Origin: Henriciella sp.
Lineage (GTDB): Bacteria; Pseudomonadota; Alphaproteobacteria; Caulobacterales; Hyphomonadaceae
Assembly (NCBI RefSeq): GCF_029936995.1
Contig: NZ_JAPYRE010000004.1
Location: 186,001 to 250,000 of the forward strand
Reading direction: 5' to 3'
Length of the DNA stretch: 64,000 bases
The notes beneath the pieces were generated by a model that searched no databases, was not told the origin of the DNA, and worked only from the letters and a program-made list of their open reading frames with translations. Within the stretch, counting starts at the first letter, position 1; the number at the start of each line of letters is the position of its first letter. A program made the position numbers and the translations under genes. Positions 56,473 through 64,000 of this stretch are shown in pieces.

Positions 56473-57878
56473 TCTGGTTCACTATCTGCGGGCGCAGCGT
56501 CAGGAATGTCGCTGGCGGGAAACTCGCTGACCGGAGGCTCTTCAACGCGGGGTTCACGCGATTGCGCGATCAGGGCCTGTAGCCAGTCATGGGATGCTTT
56601 CGGCGTACGCTCCAGCGTGTCGAAGTCACAGCGGATAACGCCAAAGCGCGTCCGGTAGCCAAGCGCCCATTCGAAATTGTCCATGAGCGACCAGATCAGA
56701 TAGCCGCGCACGTCCGCGCCCTTGTCGACCGCGTTGAGCAGGGCGTTCAGGTGGCCGGTATAATAATCAATCCGGTTCTGGTCGCGCTCGCCAGCCGGCA
56801 GGGCGTCGGCCGTTCCGTTCTCAGTAATGTAGATGGGCAGGCCGGGATAACGCTTCGAGACATCGAGCAGGGCGTCAGTAAAGCTCGGCGGGTCGGCGTG
56901 CCAGCCCATCAGCGAGATGTCGGCGCCCAATGGCGGGTCGGCCATCTTCATGCCCGTGCTGTTGCGGGCGGCTTTCGCGTAGAGCGGGCTGTAATAATTC
57001 ACGCCGAACCAGTCGAGCGGCTGGCGGATGGTTTCCATGTCACCCGGTTTGATCCGGTCACCAAGGCGCTTCGTCATGATCGGGTCGTAACGGCCATGCA
57101 CCATTGGCTCTGCAAAGGCCCGGTTCCAGTAGGAATCGAGGATACGGGCAGCTTCACGGTCAGCGATCGTCGGGGTGGCAGGTCGCACAGGCTGCATGTT
57201 CGGGGCAAGCCCGATGCGGGCGTTTGGCACATTTGAACGGATGACCTGACACGCCTTGCCGTGCGCGAGATTGACGGTGTGGACGGCATCCAGGAACGTC
57301 TCGTGGTCTGAAACCCCCGGCGCATGATAGCCAATGAGATAGCCGAAAATGCTGAATACGTTCGGCTCATTGAAGGTGAGCCAGGTCTTTGCGCGGTCAC
57401 CAAGGCGTGCCGTGACAGTGTTCGCATAGTCAGCAAAGGCATCAGCACAGGCGCGGTCTTCCCAGCCTTTGCCTGCCATGTGGAGCGCATCCGGCAAGTC
57501 CCAGTGATAAAGGCAGGGCCAGGGCTCGATTCCGGCTTCCAGAAGGCTGTCCGTCAGCCGGTCGTAGAAATCCAGCCCGGGCTCGTTTACCTCGCCAGTG
57601 CCTTCAGGAATGATACGGGGCCATGCGATGGAGAAGCGGTAGGCATCAAGGCCCAGTGTCTTCATGAGGCCGACATCTTGCGCGTAGCGATGATAATGAT
57701 CGCAGGCTGTGTCGCCGGTTTCCCCACGTTCTACCTTGCCGGGCGTGTGAGAAAAAGTGTCCCAGATCGAGGGCGCCCGGCCATCTTCATCGACCGCGCC
57801 TTCGATCTGGTAGGATGCGGTCGAGGCTCCCCAGATGAAACCCTCCGGGAAGCGTGCAGCATCAACAGTCTCAGACAA
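56469..57878 (-). CDS. GH1 beta-glucosidase
   Basis: This is a 469-residue family-1 glycosidase hydrolysing beta-glucosides or beta-galactosides. It opens FPEGFIWGASTASYQIEGA. The acid/base is Glu171 in TFNEP and the nucleophile Glu353 in ITENG; SLMDNFEWALGY is the aglycone-site segment. It has no signal peptide. I prefer the TTG at 57878, with AGGA eight bases upstream, which overlaps the end of the acyl-CoA synthetase gene by 8 bases. The longer frame would add 31 atypical residues. The C-terminus has a Pro/Glu/Asp-rich tail of about 30 residues. Confidence 0.92.
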   Translation of the reverse strand: MSETVDAARFPEGFIWGASTASYQIEGAVDEDGRAPSIWDTFSHTPGKVERGETGDTACDHYHRYAQDVGLMKTLGLDAYRFSIAWPRIIPEGTGEVNEPGLDFYDRLTDSLLEAGIEPWPCLYHWDLPDALHMAGKGWEDRACADAFADYANTVTARLGDRAKTWLTFNEPNVFSIFGYLIGYHAPGVSDHETFLDAVHTVNLAHGKACQVIRSNVPNARIGLAPNMQPVRPATPTIADREAARILDSYWNRAFAEPMVHGRYDPIMTKRLGDRIKPGDMETIRQPLDWFGVNYYSPLYAKAARNSTGMKMADPPLGADISLMGWHADPPSFTDALLDVSKRYPGLPIYITENGTADALPAGERDQNRIDYYTGHLNALLNAVDKGADVRGYLIWSLMDNFEWALGYRTRFGVIRCDFDTLERTPKASHDWLQALIAQSREPRVEEPPVSEFPASDIPDAAPADSEPD

Positions 57879-59421
57879 TCCGCGAGTCCTTTTTGCCCCA
57901 ATAGCGATCTTGTACCAGACGCTTGTAGAGCTTGCCAGTCGGGTGGCGGGGCAGGGCGGGGTCGAAGTCAACGGACTTGGGACATTTGATCTTGGCGAGC
58001 TTGGAGCGGCAGAACTCCAGAAGGTCTTCTTCCAGTTCCGGGCCCGGTTCGACGCCTTCGGCCACCTGGACCACGGCTTTTACCTCTTCGCCGAACTCGT
58101 CGTTCGGCACCCCGATCACGGCCACATCGGCGACTTTCGGGTGTGTGATGAGAACGTTTTCGGCTTCCTGAGGATAGATGTTCACACCCCCGGAAATGAT
58201 CATGAAGGCCTTGCGGTCTGTCAGGTAAAGGAAGCCGTCCTCATCGACGCGCCCGACATCACCCAGTGTCGACCAGTCAGGGTGTTTCGGATTGAGGGCG
58301 CCCTTCGTCTTGTCGGGGTCATTATGATAATTCGGCGGATTGGTGCCGCCATAATAGATCGTGCCGGGTTCACCGACCGCGACTTCATTGCCATCATCGT
58401 CGCAGATGTGCAGCTCGCCATGGACCGGCTTGCCGACGGAACCCTTATGGTTGAGCCAGTCATGCGAGTTGATCCAAGTCATGCCATTACCTTCAGAACC
58501 GGCATAATATTCCTCGATCACAGGCCCCCACCAATCGATCATCTGTTCCTTGACCGGGACAGGGCAGGGCGCAGCCGCGTGAATGGCGCAACGCAGGGAC
58601 GAAACATCATACTTCTTGCGTGCCTCCTCCGGCAGCTTGAGCATCTTCACGAACATGGTGGGCACGAGCTGGGTGTGCGTGACCTTGTACGTCTCGACGC
58701 ATTCGAGGAATTTTTCCGGATCGAACTTTTCCATGATGACCAGCGTCGCGCCGAAGCGGGTAAACGTCATGCACCAGCGCAGCGGGGCGGCATGATAGAG
58801 CGGAGCCGGGGAAAGATAGACCATGTCATCGCCGTCGGCGCGGGCGAGGACCTTGGCCAGCTGGACCAGCACGTTTGGCTCATCAATCGGCGTATCGGGT
58901 TCCAGCGCCGGGCGGATGCCCTTTGGACGTCCGGTCGTGCCTGAAGAGTAGAGCATGTCAGTGCCGGCCATCTCGTCGGCGATAGGGGTGTCGGGCTGTC
59001 TGGAATAGAGCTCTTCCAGCTTCTGGTGGCCATCAATGGCGCCATCGATGGCCCAGTAGGCCTGAAGCTCCGTTATGGTTTTTACCTCTGTTGCCACACT
59101 GGCGAGACTTGCCGAACTGATCAGCACCTTGGCGCCTGAATCCTCGACAATGTACTGGACTTCCGGTGGCGTCAGGCGTGAGGAAATGCAGACATAGTAT
59201 AGCCCCGAGCGCTGAGCGGCCCAGGCGATCTCGAAATAGCGCGCGCTGTTTTCTGCGAAGATGGCGATGGTGTCGCCGGGATTGATGCCGTTCTCGCGGA
59301 AAAGATGCGCAATCTGGTTGGAGCGCTGGTCAAGCTGTTTGAACGTGACCTGCTCACCGGAATTCGCCATGATATAGGCGGCGTGGTCGGGCTTGGTTTT
59401 CGCGAAATGGCTGGGATGCAT
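57871..59421 (-). CDS. AMP-dependent acyl-CoA synthetase (FadD-like)
   Basis: This is a 516-residue adenylate-forming ligase that activates a carboxylic acid to its CoA ester. The ATP loop is YSSGTTGRPKGI, with YYAGSEG and STLGDVGRVDEDGFLYLTDR (adenylation core), and the catalytic Lys in HPTGKLYKR near the end. It resembles the FadD/steroid-acid or cyclohexanecarboxylate-type ligases more than acetate ligase. The ATG at 59421 follows GGAGGAAAA. It is co-translated with the downstream GH1 gene. Confidence 0.92.
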   Translation of the reverse strand: MHPSHFAKTKPDHAAYIMANSGEQVTFKQLDQRSNQIAHLFRENGINPGDTIAIFAENSARYFEIAWAAQRSGLYYVCISSRLTPPEVQYIVEDSGAKVLISSASLASVATEVKTITELQAYWAIDGAIDGHQKLEELYSRQPDTPIADEMAGTDMLYSSGTTGRPKGIRPALEPDTPIDEPNVLVQLAKVLARADGDDMVYLSPAPLYHAAPLRWCMTFTRFGATLVIMEKFDPEKFLECVETYKVTHTQLVPTMFVKMLKLPEEARKKYDVSSLRCAIHAAAPCPVPVKEQMIDWWGPVIEEYYAGSEGNGMTWINSHDWLNHKGSVGKPVHGELHICDDDGNEVAVGEPGTIYYGGTNPPNYHNDPDKTKGALNPKHPDWSTLGDVGRVDEDGFLYLTDRKAFMIISGGVNIYPQEAENVLITHPKVADVAVIGVPNDEFGEEVKAVVQVAEGVEPGPELEEDLLEFCRSKLAKIKCPKSVDFDPALPRHPTGKLYKRLVQDRYWGKKDSRIV

Positions 59422-59584
59422 TCTGACTTTTCCTCCGGGCGGGCACCCTTGCAACCGGGCGCGTCTCAACACTCACGAGGGGTGTTTTAGCAATCGGAAT
59501 CTGCGCGTCCATAGCCGACGCAGGGGAAGGGAAGACTCGCGACCCGGCTTGCAATCCAAAGTGGAACAGTTGAAACCTTGTCGT

Positions 59585-60628
59585 GTGGTTTTACCGATAC
59601 GAGTCTCGTCGATCAGTCGATGCCTGTGTGCCGGCAAGTTCGCCGCGTTTTCCATATCGCACTGGGGATTGGCATTGGCTGTCGTGGCCATGTCGTCTTG
59701 TGCCAGCCGGGCTCCTGAGATCGACACAGAGTTCTTTTCGACGAGTGAAATTCAGGCTGCTACAGGCGCTGCATACGCCGTCGGCATTCAACTCCAAAAG
59801 CGAAATGGGACGATGGTCTATCGCACCTACTCACTCGGTGGGGACGTCCCCCTGCCTGTGCAAGAATACGATGTTGAGTGTTCCTATGTCACAGCTCAAA
59901 CCGAGGTTCGAATACATTCATTAAATGACGGGCCGGCATGGACCTGTCCTGAGTTCGATCCAGGAGTTATCGTTTCAGGAGCCCAACGTCTGACGGGGCG
60001 TTCCCTTGTTGTTGACTTATACCGGGATGATGAGCGCGAATTTTATCACAGATATGAAGGACGTCTGTTGAATAACGATTCTCCAATCACGGTCGCTTTC
60101 ACATTTCGGGAAACGATGTCTTTCAACAGAACGCTCGCCGCGGTTCTGCACGAGGTCTTTCACATCCACGATAATGCACTGGCCAGCAATCTCCAGTCGA
60201 TCCAGGAAGAGATCAATGCCGACCTGTTCGGTATGTGCGTCGTTGTGCCTTCGCCGGGCTCTCGATATTCCGCCGAGGTATTTGAACGTTCAGAATGGGC
60301 AATGAGAGCTTCGACGATTGTTGATGAGAGTACTGGTGAAAGACGTGAAGTCAGATCCCGCTCAGATCTTGAACTCCTGCTGCGGGCGATGCTGGAATAC
60401 AATGAAGTTTACCAAGCTTCTGATTATGCTGAAGTCCCTCGTGAGGTCCAATTCGTCTATTCCACCTTTTCAGAGCTAGTATTTAGATATCTCGCCTACT
60501 ATGGCTCAGACGAGCCTACGACAGAACGCTTCGAGGCCCTTTGCAGCAGCCTCTGGCGAGACAATTTCAGCCAGCCGCTGACAATGGAACATATAGAAAG
60601 CGCCGACGCCGTGAGTGCTGCGAACTAG
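59585..60628 (+). CDS. Predicted zinc-dependent gluzincin-like lipoprotein
   Basis: I recognise no named family. A hydrophobic segment ending AMSSC suggests a lipoprotein, with the Cys at about residue 39. HEVFH at 189-193 followed by E209-x3-D213 (EINAD) is the arrangement of gluzincin metallopeptidases. The remainder is charged and likely folded. The start is uncertain: the frame is open far upstream through the acyl-CoA synthetase leader, and I place it at the GTG 59585, though no start has a good ribosome site. The gene is clearly lower in GC than its neighbours (about 43% over 60001-60120 by hand count), which suggests horizontal acquisition. Confidence 0.6.
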   Translation: MVLPIRVSSISRCLCAGKFAAFSISHWGLALAVVAMSSCASRAPEIDTEFFSTSEIQAATGAAYAVGIQLQKRNGTMVYRTYSLGGDVPLPVQEYDVECSYVTAQTEVRIHSLNDGPAWTCPEFDPGVIVSGAQRLTGRSLVVDLYRDDEREFYHRYEGRLLNNDSPITVAFTFRETMSFNRTLAAVLHEVFHIHDNALASNLQSIQEEINADLFGMCVVVPSPGSRYSAEVFERSEWAMRASTIVDESTGERREVRSRSDLELLLRAMLEYNEVYQASDYAEVPREVQFVYSTFSELVFRYLAYYGSDEPTTERFEALCSSLWRDNFSQPLTMEHIESADAVSAAN

Positions 60629-60632
60629 CCGC

Positions 60633-61256
60633 TCACGCCCGCCCGCCAGCGACGGCGTGCAGCGTGCCTGTACGTGGACGCCGGGTAACGACAGGATAGG
60701 GCAGGGCGATATGATAGCCGTGATGGGCGAAAATCGTTGCAATGCTGTCGGTCAGGCTGGTCAAGGCAGTATCCGGCGCGCTCGCGGTGAGCCAGGTCAG
60801 GTGGGCGTCTCTTAGTGCCTCATCCTGCATCTGCGCGGCGGCGAAGACGGTCAGCAGCGAAAGCTCGTCCCGGGTGATGCGCGCACAGCCAGGCATGGCG
60901 AGGCTGACCTTGCGCCGTCCGTCATGACCGATGAAGCGGGCCATTGCCAGCATGTGTCCGAGCACGGGCGCCCCGTCCGTATCGAATGCGTTCTCGAAAC
61001 CGCGCACGATGGTGCAGCAGCCAGCTCCACCCATGGCGCAGGCCCGGAAGCCCCAGATAGCGAGCCCGGATGCCTTGCCCAATTCCGGCAGGTAGGTGTC
61101 TGTGACGAAGGTGTTGTTTCGCATGGGACGTGGTTCCGCGTGGGTAAGGGCTTCGGGAGCGTGAGAAGGTATGCCGTGACGCCCCGCGATCAGGGCTAGG
61201 GAGGAAACGCGCGCCTCATGATCGCAACCAGGAGCGACCCAGGAGTGGGACGCCAC
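60633..61256 (-). CDS. Uncharacterised protein, possibly DUF6628-like
   Basis: The 207-residue frame begins at GTG 61256, fifteen bases after the small gene, though an ATG at 61124 (MRNNTFVTDTYLPELGK) is an equally good start. LAIWGFRACAMGGAGCC and the later SLAMPGCARITRDELSLLTV give a pattern I associate loosely with the alphaproteobacterial DUF6628 family, without certainty. There is no signal peptide. It would be the second gene of the Fur-box operon. It ends 4 bases from the convergent lipoprotein gene. Confidence 0.6.
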   Translation of the reverse strand: MASHSWVAPGCDHEARVSSLALIAGRHGIPSHAPEALTHAEPRPMRNNTFVTDTYLPELGKASGLAIWGFRACAMGGAGCCTIVRGFENAFDTDGAPVLGHMLAMARFIGHDGRRKVSLAMPGCARITRDELSLLTVFAAAQMQDEALRDAHLTWLTASAPDTALTSLTDSIATIFAHHGYHIALPYPVVTRRPRTGTLHAVAGGRA

Positions 61257-61271
61257 GACAATCTCGGTGGT

Positions 61272-61445
61272 TCAGGCGGCGATCTGGCGATGTGTGAGGT
61301 CAGCCAGCTGCGTGGCCAGCCAGGTTTCGTGGCGGGCGATGGCATTGGCCTTGTGGCTGTCACTGACTGTCAGGCGCCAGCCCCGCATAAGGGCCAGCTG
61401 TTCGCGCAGCCATTCAACGGAATAGGCATCTGGTTCGCTGGTCAT
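61272..61445 (-). CDS. 57-residue small protein behind a Fur box
   Basis: The ATG at 61445 is preceded by AGGAGG at five bases, one of the strongest ribosome sites in the window. The product begins MTSEPDAYSVEWLREQLALM and ends HRQIAA; it is amphipathic, probably helical, with several His and Arg, and no membrane segment. I know no homologue. A Fur box lies 35 bases upstream, so expression should rise when iron is scarce. It precedes the 60633-61256 gene on the same strand. Confidence 0.65.
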   Translation of the reverse strand: MTSEPDAYSVEWLREQLALMRGWRLTVSDSHKANAIARHETWLATQLADLTHRQIAA

Positions 61446-61479
61446 GAAACCTCCTCTTCGGTGTCAGAAGACCAGACTA

Positions 61480-61500
61480 TGCGAATGAGAATGATTTGCA
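61480..61500 (-). promoter_or_regulatory. Fur box over a candidate promoter
   Basis: Read on the minus strand the site is TGCAAATCAT followed by TCTCATTCGCA, a 21-base imperfect inverted repeat close to the Fur consensus. TTGCAA and TAGTCT flank it as possible -35 and -10 boxes sixteen bases apart, so Fur binding would block the promoter of the small gene at 61445. Confidence 0.7.
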
Positions 61501-61576
61501 AGTATAATTTTTGGTTATTTCGGCGCGATGGCGGTGCGGTAAGTCAGGCGCTGTCCTGAAGAGGGTGTGCGTGCGG

Positions 61577-62539
61577 CTATTCCGCCGCGACGCGAAAGGC
61601 TTCGGGTGCGGAATCTTCAATGATGCGATTGCCGGTGTTTTCATAGCCAGTGTGGCCAGCGCACCATCCCGCCTTGATTTCCTCGCTTCGCTGGTGACGT
61701 CCATCTGGGCACCAGCCGGGCGGGTTGAGCGCGCGCATCGCCCAACGGTGAGGTCTCAGGCCATCACGCCGGAAGTCCGCAAACAGGCCGGCAAAGCCAT
61801 GATAGGCGACGATGACAGGATTGTGGGTCTCAAGCGGTGTCACAATGCCATAGCGCGTCGCCTCTTCGGCTTCTTCCGGCATGAAGGTGCCGAACAGCCG
61901 GTCCCAGACAATCAGCGTGCCGCCGAAATTGGTGTCGAGATATTCCGGATTGGTCGCATGATGGACGCGGTGATGGCTTGGTGTGACGAAGACCGCCTCG
62001 ACAGGGCCGGGAAGTTTGCCGATGGCTTCGGTATGGATCCAGAGCTGGTAAGCGAGATGTGCCGTGGAGGCACCAAGCACCAGCGAGACCGGAAAGCCGA
62101 GCACGACCATCGGTCCGCCCGTCAGCAACAGGCCGGTAAGCGGACCCGTCCAGGGCTGTCTCAGGGCCGTAGTGAGATTGTAGTGCTCACTGGAATGATG
62201 GGTCACATGCTCGGCCCAGAACCAGCGGGCACGATGGCCGATCCGGTGCTTCCAGTAATACAGGAAATCATGGACAAGAAAGGCACCTGCCGCGGCTGTG
62301 ACGCTCAGGCCAAGGTCGAGAACCTGCACCTTTGCTGCTAGCGTCAGCACCCAGAATGAGAGAAAGGCGAGAGTGGAATTGATGAGGATGTTGCCCGCGC
62401 CCATCGTCAGCGATGTCAGGGCGTCTTTCGCGCAGTAACGGCCATTGATCCGGCCCTTCCGCACGGCCCACCACTCTGTCGCGATGGCTGCCAGCACGAT
62501 GGGTGTCGCTATCATCCCCAAGGCAGGCAGGTCAGGCAT
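61577..62539 (-). CDS. Sterol desaturase / fatty acid hydroxylase family protein (copy 1)
   Basis: This is a 320-residue membrane diiron enzyme. The three histidine clusters are HRIGH (HX3H), HVTHH and HRVHH (HX2HH), with four or five hydrophobic helices before and between them. The family hydroxylates or desaturates lipids, carotenoids or sterols. It is a clear paralogue of the gene just upstream; TKDALTSL/AKDALTSL, LWIHTEAIGK/FWIHTESIGK and TPSHHRVHHATNP are shared. The shared layout suggests tandem duplication. Confidence 0.9.
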   Translation of the reverse strand: MPDLPALGMIATPIVLAAIATEWWAVRKGRINGRYCAKDALTSLTMGAGNILINSTLAFLSFWVLTLAAKVQVLDLGLSVTAAAGAFLVHDFLYYWKHRIGHRARWFWAEHVTHHSSEHYNLTTALRQPWTGPLTGLLLTGGPMVVLGFPVSLVLGASTAHLAYQLWIHTEAIGKLPGPVEAVFVTPSHHRVHHATNPEYLDTNFGGTLIVWDRLFGTFMPEEAEEATRYGIVTPLETHNPVIVAYHGFAGLFADFRRDGLRPHRWAMRALNPPGWCPDGRHQRSEEIKAGWCAGHTGYENTGNRIIEDSAPEAFRVAAE

Positions 62540-62644
62540 TCAGACGGGCTCCTCACGCAATACTCACGAACACTTCACATAAAGGTGAGGTCTCGCTTAT
62601 CGAAAGAGGGCCACTGGTGAAAGGCCGGTGGAATTACAGTTTGC

Positions 62645-63568
62645 TCAGGATCCGGGCAGTCCCGGTGTGCCGGTCTCCTGCGGGTTATCACGCAGGTATG
62701 CGGCCTTGAGTTCGGCTGAACGGGTGTGCTGGCCGTCCGGGGACCAGCCGGGGCCGTTGATGGCGCGGCGAACCCAGCGGTCAGGGCGAAGGCCATCGCG
62801 CCAGCAATCCCGGGCAAGCCCGGCGGCTTCGTGAAAAGCAACGGTGAGCGGGTTGTAGCTCTCGAGCGGTTTGACAGTGCCATAGCGTGGCGGATCGCTC
62901 TCAAGCTCCGGTACGAAGCTTCCGAAAAGCCTGTCCCAGATGATGAAGACACCAGCATAGTTTGCGTCGAGATAACGGGGGTTGGTGGCGTGATGGACGC
63001 GGTGATGGGAAGGTGTGTTCATCACGGCCTCGAACCAGCGCGGCATTTTCCCGATGCTCTCTGTATGGATCCAGAACTGGTAGAGAAGGTTCAGCCCGCC
63101 AGTGAAAAAGATGAAGAGCGGGTGGAAACCGATCATGACGAGGGGCAGGCCAAGCAGGATAAGCCCGGTGAAAGGGCCAAACCAGGGCTGGCGCAGCGCG
63201 GTGGTCAGATTGTAATGGCCGGAGGAGTGATGCGTGACATGCTCCATCCAGAACCAGCGCATCCGGTGGGCGAAGCGGTGCTTCCAGTAGTAGACGAAAT
63301 CATAGGCAAGAAAGAGCGCGAGAAAGCTCCACCAAGTCACCGGGATTTCCGCAATCCGGTAGGGCCAGGCAAGCAACATCATGCCGAGCGCGACAGCACC
63401 TGTCAGCGTATTTACAACCAGATTGCCCGTGCCCATGGCAAGCGATGTCAGTGCATCCTTGGTGTCATAGCGCCCGCCCGCACGGCCCGATTTCACGGCC
63501 CACCACTCCAGGGCGACGGCGAGGACAAAGGCTGGTGCGGCCAGTGTTGTGGGCGAGGGAAAGTCCAT
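62645..63568 (-). CDS. Sterol desaturase / fatty acid hydroxylase family protein (copy 2)
   Basis: This is a 307-residue paralogue of copy 1, with the same histidine boxes HRFAH, HVTHH and HRVHH. I use the ATG at 63568 (MDFPSPTTLAAPAFVL); the frame extends 57 codons upstream into the leader of the divergent crotonase. It lies 105 bases before copy 1 on the same strand. Substrate and whether it hydroxylates or desaturates are unknown. Confidence 0.9.
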   Translation of the reverse strand: MDFPSPTTLAAPAFVLAVALEWWAVKSGRAGGRYDTKDALTSLAMGTGNLVVNTLTGAVALGMMLLAWPYRIAEIPVTWWSFLALFLAYDFVYYWKHRFAHRMRWFWMEHVTHHSSGHYNLTTALRQPWFGPFTGLILLGLPLVMIGFHPLFIFFTGGLNLLYQFWIHTESIGKMPRWFEAVMNTPSHHRVHHATNPRYLDANYAGVFIIWDRLFGSFVPELESDPPRYGTVKPLESYNPLTVAFHEAAGLARDCWRDGLRPDRWVRRAINGPGWSPDGQHTRSAELKAAYLRDNPQETGTPGLPGS

Positions 63569-63701
63569 GGCGCAGAAAATGACACGCGCGTCACGGGATT
63601 TGAAGGCAGTAAATACCGTTCCGATTGGCGCTTGACGGACGCGGGGGAAATCCGCCTCTCTGGCCTCAGCTTTTATCAGAACACCTACAGGGAGAAAGCC
63701 A

Positions 63702-64000
63702 ATGAGCGCCACCACCATCAAGGAATTCGAGCAGATCAAGCTGGAGAAGGAAGACGGTATTGCGGTGCTAACGCTTTACCGGCCGGAGAAGATGAACGCC
63801 TTCACCGGCAAGATGATGCAGGAAATGATCGCCGCCTTCGACGAGACCGACAAGGATGATGATGTAAAGGTCGTCATCGTGACCGGGGATGGCGAGCGGG
63901 CCTTTTGCGCCGGGGCAGACCTTTCTGAAGGTGCGAAGACGTTCGACTACGATGCCCGCAAGGGCGATGGAGAGGCCGGTCGCTCCACTGACGAAGATGT
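63702..64000 (+). CDS. Enoyl-CoA hydratase/isomerase family protein, partial at right edge
   Basis: The ATG at 63702, with AGGGAGA upstream, opens a crotonase: the first oxyanion-hole segment AFCAGADLSE is visible near residue 70. Only about 99 residues are in the window. It is divergent from the desaturase pair. Confidence 0.88.
   Translation, partial: MSATTIKEFEQIKLEKEDGIAVLTLYRPEKMNAFTGKMMQEMIAAFDETDKDDDVKVVIVTGDGERAFCAGADLSEGAKTFDYDARKGDGEAGRSTDED

Overview
The window reads as a chromosomal segment from a marine or saline-adapted alphaproteobacterium, most likely Hyphomonadaceae/Parvularculaceae-like (lineage is inference). Supporting signs are a tRNA-His without the usual G-1 and with A73, a NepR-type anti-sigma protein, a CIRCE-controlled groESL operon, an OmpA with a polyproline linker, a Tad/Cpa pilus cluster with Caulobacter-like gene content, and an ectoine-degradation operon. 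Base composition is fairly uniform and GC-rich (60% by hand count at 58201-58260). One clear exception is the lipoprotein gene near 59.6-60.6 kb (about 43% at 60001-60120). I see no phage, IS element, integrase or CRISPR array.

Layout. 1-3.1 kb: a 5-oxoprolinase/hydantoinase gene (cut by the left edge) coupled to an Nramp-fold transporter. 3.2-5.4 kb: groES-groEL with CIRCE and terminator. 5.5-10.6 kb, minus strand: crotonase, diguanylate cyclase, DksA-like protein, a Rieske-oxygenase relative with no Rieske cluster, and a cytochrome P450. 10.7-14.5 kb: GH13 alpha-glucosidase and a DUF4212/sodium:solute symporter pair. 14.5-18.7 kb: an RND efflux pump with its adaptor. 19-23.2 kb: ALO-type FAD oxidase, PLP D-threonine-aldolase-like enzyme, TetR, MpaB-like oxygenase. 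23.3-28.1 kb: TonB-dependent receptor, acyl-CoA dehydrogenase, LuxR solo.

28.2-35.3 kb: Tad secretion genes (cpaC-cpaE-tadA-tadB-tadC on minus, with cpaB displaced and inverted). 35.5-40.6 kb: a four-gene operon that fits ectoine catabolism, with an M20 deacetylase, an EctB-like transaminase, the ectoine hydrolase DoeA and an aldehyde dehydrogenase. This would convert ectoine to N-acetyl-diaminobutyrate, diaminobutyrate, aspartate semialdehyde and aspartate. 40.7-43.2 kb: orphan NepR, a frameshifted TetR, ExoD, and a TetR that faces a complete tripartite RND pump (43.4-49.3 kb) with two near-identical operator copies between them. 49.3-52.5 kb: Baeyer-Villiger monooxygenase, tRNA-His, OmpA.

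52.6-64 kb: secreted oligopeptidase B, MsrB, MaoC hydratase, small membrane protein, GH1 beta-glucosidase coupled to an acyl-CoA synthetase, a predicted zinc-protease lipoprotein, a small operon behind a good Fur box, two tandem sterol-desaturase-family enzymes, and the start of another crotonase. Many enzymes (P450, BVMO, MpaB-like, desaturases, acyl-CoA ligase, dehydrogenase, hydratases) suit an organism that lives on lipids, terpenoids or other hydrophobic carbon. The most interesting items are the metal-site-less Nramp next to 5-oxoprolinase, the Rieske-less oxygenase, the rearranged ectoine operon, the duplicated TetR operator and the Fur-controlled microprotein operon.
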